Shown here one piece after another: positions 59,321 through 64,000 of a stretch of DNA of 64,000 bases. Source of the stretch: Candidatus Fimenecus excrementigallinarum (lineage in GTDB: Bacteria; Bacillota; Clostridia; Oscillospirales; Acutalibacteraceae); the NCBI GenBank assembly GCA_018714805.1, contig DVMW01000043.1, positions 32,522-96,521 on the forward strand, written 5' to 3'. Made by a program: the position numbers and the translations under genes. How positions within the stretch are numbered: the first letter of the stretch is position 1; each line of letters opens with the position of its first letter. Below the pieces are notes generated by a model. The model made no database searches and was not told the origin of the DNA. It saw only the letters and a list, made by a program, of their open reading frames with translations.

Positions 59321-59788
59321 ATGAAAAAGAAACGTCACGCACTCATTCTGCAGCTTGTGCAGAACCATGCCGTCGCAACGCAGGACGAACTGCTGCAGCT
59401 GCTGCGGGAAAACGGATTTGACGTGACCCAGGCCACCGTTTCGCGGGATATTAAGGAGCTGGGTCTTATCAAAGCGCCCTCCAAAGACGGGCCGGCGAAA
59501 TATGCGCTCACCGTTTCCAAGCCGGAGGAGGATTTCCGCAAATTTTATGAGATTTTTTCCCACTCGGTTCTGTCCATTGACAACGCCGGCCACCTCTGCG
59601 CGGTAAAGTGCTATGCCGGGACGGGCAACGCTGCCGGCGCGGCGATTGACGCCATGAAGCTGCCGGACGTCGTCGGGACGCTTGCCGGGGACGATACGGT
59701 GTTTGTCCTGTGCCGCACGCCGGAGGACGCGGAGCGGCTGCAGGCGCGGATTTATGCGATGCTCAACGGTGAGACAGATGCTCAGTGA
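59321..59788 (+). CDS. argR: Arginine repressor ArgR
   Basis: A 155-residue hexameric regulator of arginine metabolism. The N-terminal winged helix includes ATQDELLQLLRENGFDVTQATVSRDIKELGLIKAP. The C-terminal arginine-binding, oligomerisation domain has AGTGNAAGAAIDAMKLPDVVGTLAGDDTVF (GDDT motif). AAAGGAGG precedes the ATG. The nadK-argR-recN order is widespread in Firmicutes. Confidence 0.95.
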   Translation: MKKKRHALILQLVQNHAVATQDELLQLLRENGFDVTQATVSRDIKELGLIKAPSKDGPAKYALTVSKPEEDFRKFYEIFSHSVLSIDNAGHLCAVKCYAGTGNAAGAAIDAMKLPDVVGTLAGDDTVFVLCRTPEDAERLQARIYAMLNGETDAQ

Positions 59789-61460
59789 ACTGCAGATACA
59801 AAATATCGCGGTAATCCAGGAAGCGGTTCTGCATTTTGGGGACGGCTTGAACGTGCTGACGGGCGAAACCGGCGCGGGCAAATCGATTGTCATCGACGCC
59901 ATTAACGCCGTTCTCGGGGAGCGGACCTCGCGCGAGCTGATTCGTTCCGGCAGCGACAGCGCTTACGTTTCCGCGCAGTTCTATTCCGACAGCCGCCACG
60001 TGCGCGACGCCCTTGTGGAATTGGAAATCCCCGTCGAAGAGGACGGGTGCGTTCTGGTACAGCGGCGTATGTTTGCCGACGGCCGCAACAGCTGCAAAAT
60101 CAACGGCATCAGCGTAACGGTTTCGGCTCTGCGCAAGCTTTCCCGCGCCCTGGTCAGCATCCACGGCCAGTCGGACAGCCAAACGCTGCTGTCTCCCGAA
60201 TACCACGTCGGCTATATCGACCGCCTTGCGCAGGATGCGCCGCTTTTAAAAGACTATCACAGCGCTTTTTCAACCTTTTCGGCGCTTCGCCGGCGTTTGC
60301 AGGCGCTGGACACGGACGAGGGGGAAAAGCGCCGCCGTCTGGATATTCTGAATTTTCAAATCGAGGAGTTGGAAGCGGCCGGCATTACGGACGGGGAAAT
60401 CCAGCAGCTGGAGGAACGCCTGCAGGTTCTTCGCAATGCCGAACGCATAACCGACCTTTTACAGCGCGCATACTGCGCCCTCAACGGTACGGACGGGGAG
60501 GGGGGCGCGGCTTCTCTCGCTTTTTCCGCCGCAGACGCGCTTGACCAGGCGGCCGCCTTTTCCGATGTGTTTTCGGAATCGTCCGCAGGGGTGCGCGAAG
60601 CGGCGTTTGCCCTGTCGGAATTTGCGGATACGCTGCGCGACCGGCTGTATTCCGACGATTTTGACGCGGCTTCGGCAGACGCGATTGAGGAGCGTCTCGA
60701 TACGCTGTATACACTGCGCCGCAAATACGGGGAAACGGAAAAGGGTATGCTGCAGTTCCTTGCGAACGCCATAGAGGAACGCGAGCAAATCGAGATGTCC
60801 GACGAGCTGCGTGCGCAGCTGACGAGCGAAATGCAGGCGGCTTTCCAAAAGACATCTGCGCTTGCCCGGGCGCTTTCCGACGCACGCCAGCGGGCTTCAG
60901 AGGTCTTTTGCCGAAATGTTTGCGACGAGCTGCAATTTCTGGATATGCCGTCCGTCCGCCTGGCGGTCGATTTTACGGAAACCGACTTAACGGAGAACGG
61001 CATGGACCGCCTGGAATTCCTGCTTTCCGCTAACGCCGGCGAGGCGCCGAAGCCGCTGTCCAAGATTGCCTCCGGCGGCGAGCTTTCCCGGATTATGCTC
61101 GCCATTAAAAGCGTTTTGGCGGAAAAGGACGATATTGAAACGCTGATTTTCGACGAAATTGACACCGGCGTCAGCGGCCGCGCCGCCCAGAAAATCGCCA
61201 TTAAGCTTTCCGGCCTTTCCCGGACGCACCAGGTGCTTTGCGTGACGCATTTGGCGCAGATTGCCGCCTTTGCCGACACGCACTTCCGCATTGAGAAAAC
61301 GGAGCGGGACGCACAGACCTATACGAACGTCGAAGCGCTGGATACTGTCGGCCGCCAGCATGAGCTGGCGCGCATTTTGGGCGGTATTACCGTAACGCAG
61401 CTTCAGCTTCAAAGCGCCGCGGAAATGCTGGAAAACGCAAATGCGGAAAAAAAGCGTTGA
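59778..61460 (+). CDS. recN: DNA repair protein RecN
   Basis: A 560-residue SMC-like ATPase recruited early to double-strand breaks. LSELQIQNIAVIQEAVLHF and Walker A GETGAGKS (29-36) begin the head. A coiled-coil middle (about 160-370) is followed by KIASGGELSRIMLAIKSVLA (signature), DEIDTGVSGRAAQKIA (Walker B) and VTHLAQIAAFAD. The ATG at 59778 overlaps argR by 11 nt. The last gene of the operon. Confidence 0.95.
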   Translation: MLSELQIQNIAVIQEAVLHFGDGLNVLTGETGAGKSIVIDAINAVLGERTSRELIRSGSDSAYVSAQFYSDSRHVRDALVELEIPVEEDGCVLVQRRMFADGRNSCKINGISVTVSALRKLSRALVSIHGQSDSQTLLSPEYHVGYIDRLAQDAPLLKDYHSAFSTFSALRRRLQALDTDEGEKRRRLDILNFQIEELEAAGITDGEIQQLEERLQVLRNAERITDLLQRAYCALNGTDGEGGAASLAFSAADALDQAAAFSDVFSESSAGVREAAFALSEFADTLRDRLYSDDFDAASADAIEERLDTLYTLRRKYGETEKGMLQFLANAIEEREQIEMSDELRAQLTSEMQAAFQKTSALARALSDARQRASEVFCRNVCDELQFLDMPSVRLAVDFTETDLTENGMDRLEFLLSANAGEAPKPLSKIASGGELSRIMLAIKSVLAEKDDIETLIFDEIDTGVSGRAAQKIAIKLSGLSRTHQVLCVTHLAQIAAFADTHFRIEKTERDAQTYTNVEALDTVGRQHELARILGGITVTQLQLQSAAEMLENANAEKKR

Positions 61461-61484
61461 CAAACGAACGGAATATGGTATAAT
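61457..61484 (+). promoter_or_regulatory. Promoter of tyrS
   Basis: TTGACA (61457-61462), 16-nt spacer and TATAAT (61479-61484). The -35 overlaps the recN stop codon. Confidence 0.8.
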
Positions 61485-61490
61485 CCTGCT

Positions 61491-61746
61491 AACGGCTTTG
61501 ACGGGAAGAAGTACGGCAAAGTCTCCGGCCAAGAGAGCTTCCGGTTGGTGCGAGGAAGCGCGGAGGTTGCCCGAAATACATCCCTGAGCCGCGGGGAAAA
61601 ACGCCTGTGCCAGTAAGCCCCGCCGTGCGCGCGCGTTAAGCGCAGAGCGATGTTGGTCGCTCGCTGAGGCCGCCCTCGCGAGGGTGCGGCAAATGAGGTG
61701 GTACCGCGTAATTTACGCCCTCTGTTTATAGAGGGCGATTTTTTTA
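61491..61746 (+). promoter_or_regulatory. Tyrosine T-box leader with terminator
   Basis: A roughly 250-nt leader that reads tRNA-Tyr charging. GACGGGAAGAAGTACGG near 61500 is the usual stem I start. The specifier loop reads GAAATACATCC around 61573, placing the Tyr codon TAC. The T-box itself is TGAGGTGGTACCGCG (61694-61708). The terminator pairs CGCCCTCT (61716-61723) with AGAGGGCG (61730-61737), followed by a T-run. Uncharged tRNA-Tyr would favour the antiterminator and so tyrS expression. Confidence 0.93.
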
Positions 61747-61761
61747 TTTTGGAGGTTACCT

Positions 61762-62988
61762 ATGGGCGTATACGAAGAATTGCAGGCGCGCGGGCTTATC
61801 GCGCAGGTCACGGACGAGCCGGAAATCCGCGAGCTTGTCAACAGCGGAAAGGCGGTTTTCTACATCGGGTTTGACCCGACGGCAGACAGCCTGCATGTCG
61901 GTCATTTTATGGCGCTGTGCTTAATGAAGCGCCTGCAAATGGCGGGCAACAAGCCGATAGCGCTGATTGGCGGCGGAACGGGGATGATTGGCGACCCGTC
62001 GGGCAGAAGCGATATGCGGCAGATGATGACGCCGGAAACCATTCGCCACAACTGCGAGTGCTTCAAAAAGCAAATGAGCCGCTTTATTGATTTTTCCGAC
62101 GGCAAAGCGCTGATGGTCAACAACGCCGACTGGCTGCTCGACCTGAACTATATCGAGCTGCTGCGGGAAGTCGGCGCGTGCTTTTCCGTCAACAATATGC
62201 TGCGCGCCGAGTGCTACAAGCAGCGCATGGAAAAAGGCCTGAGCTTCCTGGAGTTCAACTACATGATTATGCAAAGCTACGACTTCTATGCGCTGTACCA
62301 GAAGTACGGCTGCAATATGCAGTTCGGCGGCGACGACCAATGGAGCAATATGCTCGGAGGCACGGAGCTCATCCGCAAAAAGCTCGGCAAGGACGCCTAC
62401 GCCATGACCATTACGCTGCTGCTCAATTCCGAGGGCAAGAAAATGGGGAAAACGCAGGCCGGCGCCGTGTGGCTGGATGAAAATAAAACGTCTCCGTTCG
62501 ATTTTTATCAATACTGGCGCAACGTCGACGACGCCGATGTGCTCAAGTGCATTCGTATGCTTACGTTCCTGCCGCTGGAGGAAATCGACAAAATGGAAGC
62601 CTGGCAGGGCAGCGAGCTGAACCGTGCAAAGGAGATTCTCGCTTACGAATTGACGGCGCTTGTCCACGGGGAAGAAAAGGCGCAGAAAGCGCAGGATGCT
62701 GCGCGCGCCCTGTTCGCAGGCAGCGGCAGCAGCGAAAATATGCCGTTTGTCGCGCTTGCAAAGGACGAGCTGACCGACGGCAGCATCCAGCTTTTGGATG
62801 TGATGCTGCGCGCGGGGCTTATCAAGTCCAAAGGGGAGGGCAGGCGCCTGATTCAGCAGGGCGGCGTTACCCTGCAGGAGGAAAAGGTCACAGACCCGCT
62901 GTACGTTATTCCGGCATCCGCCTTTGCAAACGGCGACCTTATCCTTAAAAAGGGCAAAAAGGTCTTTTACCGCATTACGCTTGCCTGA
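61762..62988 (+). CDS. tyrS: Tyrosyl-tRNA synthetase
   Basis: A 408-residue class I aminoacyl-tRNA synthetase. The HIGH motif reads HVGH (45-48), the KMSKS-like loop reads KKMGKT, and QFGGDDQWSNMLGG is the tyrosine-binding signature. A C-terminal S4 domain (SKGEGRRLIQQGGVTLQEEKV) binds tRNA. GGAGG precedes the ATG. It is regulated by the T-box directly upstream, whose specifier matches tyrosine. Confidence 0.96.
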   Translation: MGVYEELQARGLIAQVTDEPEIRELVNSGKAVFYIGFDPTADSLHVGHFMALCLMKRLQMAGNKPIALIGGGTGMIGDPSGRSDMRQMMTPETIRHNCECFKKQMSRFIDFSDGKALMVNNADWLLDLNYIELLREVGACFSVNNMLRAECYKQRMEKGLSFLEFNYMIMQSYDFYALYQKYGCNMQFGGDDQWSNMLGGTELIRKKLGKDAYAMTITLLLNSEGKKMGKTQAGAVWLDENKTSPFDFYQYWRNVDDADVLKCIRMLTFLPLEEIDKMEAWQGSELNRAKEILAYELTALVHGEEKAQKAQDAARALFAGSGSSENMPFVALAKDELTDGSIQLLDVMLRAGLIKSKGEGRRLIQQGGVTLQEEKVTDPLYVIPASAFANGDLILKKGKKVFYRITLA

Positions 62989-63001
62989 AAAGGAGAACGC
63001 C

Positions 63002-63484
63002 ATGTTTCGACCGATGCGAAGGAGCCGGCAGGTCCTGTCGGAAGAGGAATGCAAAGCCTTACTTGCACAGGCGTCCAGCGGCGTGCTGGCGGTCAGCGGC
63101 GACGACGGGTACCCGTACGCCGTGCCGATGAGCTTTGTATATGACAAAAACGAGACGCTGTATTTCCATTGCGCCCCCTGCGGTCATAAGCTCGACGCCA
63201 TCCGAAAAGACCCGAAGGCTTCGTTTTGCGTCACCGCGCAGGACGAGGTGCACCCGGAGCGCCTGACGACCTATTATAAAAGCGTTATCGCCTTTGGCAA
63301 AGCGCGCATCCTTGAGAATGCGGACGAAAGCTTGCAGGCGCTGATGCTGCTCGGAGAAAAATACGGGGTGGAGCGCGCACAGCTTTCGCCGGAAATTAAA
63401 CGGTATGACGGCAAGGTCAAAATCATTGCCTTTACCATAGAGCACGTAAGCGGGAAACAGGCGATTGAACTGGCGGAACAATAA
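63002..63484 (+). CDS. Pyridoxamine 5'-phosphate oxidase-like (NimA-type) flavin-binding protein
   Basis: A 160-residue split-barrel protein. MRRSRQVLSEEECKALLAQ, SGVLAVSGDDGYPYAVPMSF and LYFHCAPCGHKLDAIRKDPKASF are typical of the NimA/PNPOx-like group that binds FMN or haem-like cofactors. Some relatives reduce nitroimidazoles, but substrate here is unknown. AAAGGAG precedes the ATG at 63002, chosen over an upstream frame inside tyrS. It is 13 nt after tyrS and so under the same T-box, unless it has its own promoter. Confidence 0.85.
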   Translation: MFRPMRRSRQVLSEEECKALLAQASSGVLAVSGDDGYPYAVPMSFVYDKNETLYFHCAPCGHKLDAIRKDPKASFCVTAQDEVHPERLTTYYKSVIAFGKARILENADESLQALMLLGEKYGVERAQLSPEIKRYDGKVKIIAFTIEHVSGKQAIELAEQ

Positions 63485-63489
63485 AGAAA

Positions 63490-63524
63490 AAAGAAGCGGT
63501 ACAGCGCGCTGTACTGCTTCTTAT
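63490..63524. terminator. Bidirectional terminator
   Basis: AAGAAGCGGTACAGC and GCTGTACTGCTTCTT pair (one mismatch) with a GC loop. TTATCTTTT follows on the + strand and TTTTTTCTTT on the minus strand. It separates two convergent genes. Confidence 0.85.
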
Positions 63525-63538
63525 CTTTTCACCGGGCT

Positions 63539-64000
63539 TTAGGCAAAAGCCTTTTCTATCGCCGCTATGGTGTTTTCCATATCGCTTTTCTCGACCAAAA
63601 GGGAAATGTCAACCTCTGAGGTTGTAATCATGACCACATCGGCCTTCGCTTCGGCGACGGCCGCAAAAACACGCCCGGCAACCCCGGGGCAGCCGCGCAT
63701 GGCTTCGCTGAAAACGGAAATTTTGCTGTGTCCGCCGCTGACGGACAGCTTCATTTCCGGGTGCTGCGCACGCAGCGCCGCAGAAACCGCCACAACCTTA
63801 CCCATGTCTTCACCGGAAACCGTAAAGGAAATGTCCGGCGCATTGCGGTGCGGCGGCGTTTGTGAAATCATGTCCACATCCACACCCGCGTCCGACAGCT
63901 GCCGGAAAATTTCCGCCACAACGCCGAAATCCGCCGGCGTATCATGCAGGGAAACCAGCGTGACGTCTTCTACAACGGAAATGCTCTGTATGGTTTTCAT
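63539..64000 (-). CDS. ACT-domain protein (aspartokinase regulatory-like)
   Basis: A 153-residue protein with two ACT domains arranged as in the regulatory tail of aspartokinase (ISVVEDVTLVSLHDTPADFGVVAEIF; MRGCPGVAGRVFAAVAEAKADVVMITTSEVDISLLV). It carries no kinase domain in the visible part. Stand-alone proteins of this kind are common in Clostridia and may sense threonine or lysine. The ATG coincides with the last base of the window, so I cannot see a Shine-Dalgarno sequence or exclude an N-terminal extension. Confidence 0.75.
   Translation of the reverse strand: MKTIQSISVVEDVTLVSLHDTPADFGVVAEIFRQLSDAGVDVDMISQTPPHRNAPDISFTVSGEDMGKVVAVSAALRAQHPEMKLSVSGGHSKISVFSEAMRGCPGVAGRVFAAVAEAKADVVMITTSEVDISLLVEKSDMENTIAAIEKAFA

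Overview
The window looks like a piece of the chromosome of a spore-forming, moderately high-GC Clostridia-type Firmicute (Oscillospiraceae/Ruminococcaceae-like; this is an inference from gene content and order, not from a database match). The evidence is a complete spoIIIAA-AH operon, a gerA-type germinant receptor operon, bofA and cwlD, the hprK/murB/rapZ/whiA neighbourhood, addAB, dnaG-rpoD, a Tyr T-box, a manganese riboswitch, and many promoters of the TTGNNN-N17-TANNAT type. Most genes lie on the + strand. I see no rRNA, tRNA, insertion sequence, prophage or CRISPR array.

Layout. 1-10 kb: an RluA-type pseudouridine synthase (-), a G5/3D-domain cell-wall protein behind a consensus promoter and a folded leader, then hprK, a ROK glucokinase, murB, rapZ, whiA and a second ROK kinase (carbon sensing linked to wall synthesis and division). 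After these come a yybP-ykoY (Mn) riboswitch with mntP, and an EEP-family phosphoesterase. 10-15.6 kb: DUF4363 and DUF421 genes (-) diverge from gerAA-AB-AC, followed by a short MGMT-like gene. 15.6-22.3 kb: carbohydrate genes (GH36 alpha-galactosidase, phosphohexomutase, GH38 alpha-mannosidase) with a small Nfu-like protein between them. 22.3-24.4 kb: an unknown protein, a Cys-rich small protein, bofA and cwlD. 24.5-36.5 kb: genome maintenance and information (addB-addA, rpmE, yigZ, dgt, dnaG, rpoD). 36.5-43.6 kb: a dCMP deaminase, a secreted cohesin/Ig/dockerin-like protein, and the livJHMGF branched-chain amino-acid ABC transporter with a cytidylate-kinase-like gene. 43.6-46.5 kb: a YfhO membrane protein (-). 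46.6-51.3 kb: spoIIIAA-AH. 51.3-61.5 kb: a housekeeping operon asp23-nusB-(TsaD-like)-xseA-xseB-ispA-dxs-tlyA-nadK-argR-recN, preceded by three tandem 99-nt repeats. 61.5-64 kb: T-box/tyrS, a flavin-binding PNPOx-like protein and an ACT-domain protein.

The most unusual sequence is the stretch at 51370-51628. Three direct repeats at an exact 99-nt pitch each carry a promoter -10 element, a stem-loop whose arms change in compensatory fashion between copies, and a conserved GGAGAA(C/T)(A/G)TTG box. They lie just upstream of the Asp23/Gls24 gene and match no RNA family I can name. Other points of note are the missing yvcK between rapZ and whiA, a Kae1/TsaD-like gene in the nusB-xseA slot, a single protein that appears to carry both cohesin-like and dockerin-like parts, and a perfect 15-bp hairpin between livJ and livH.
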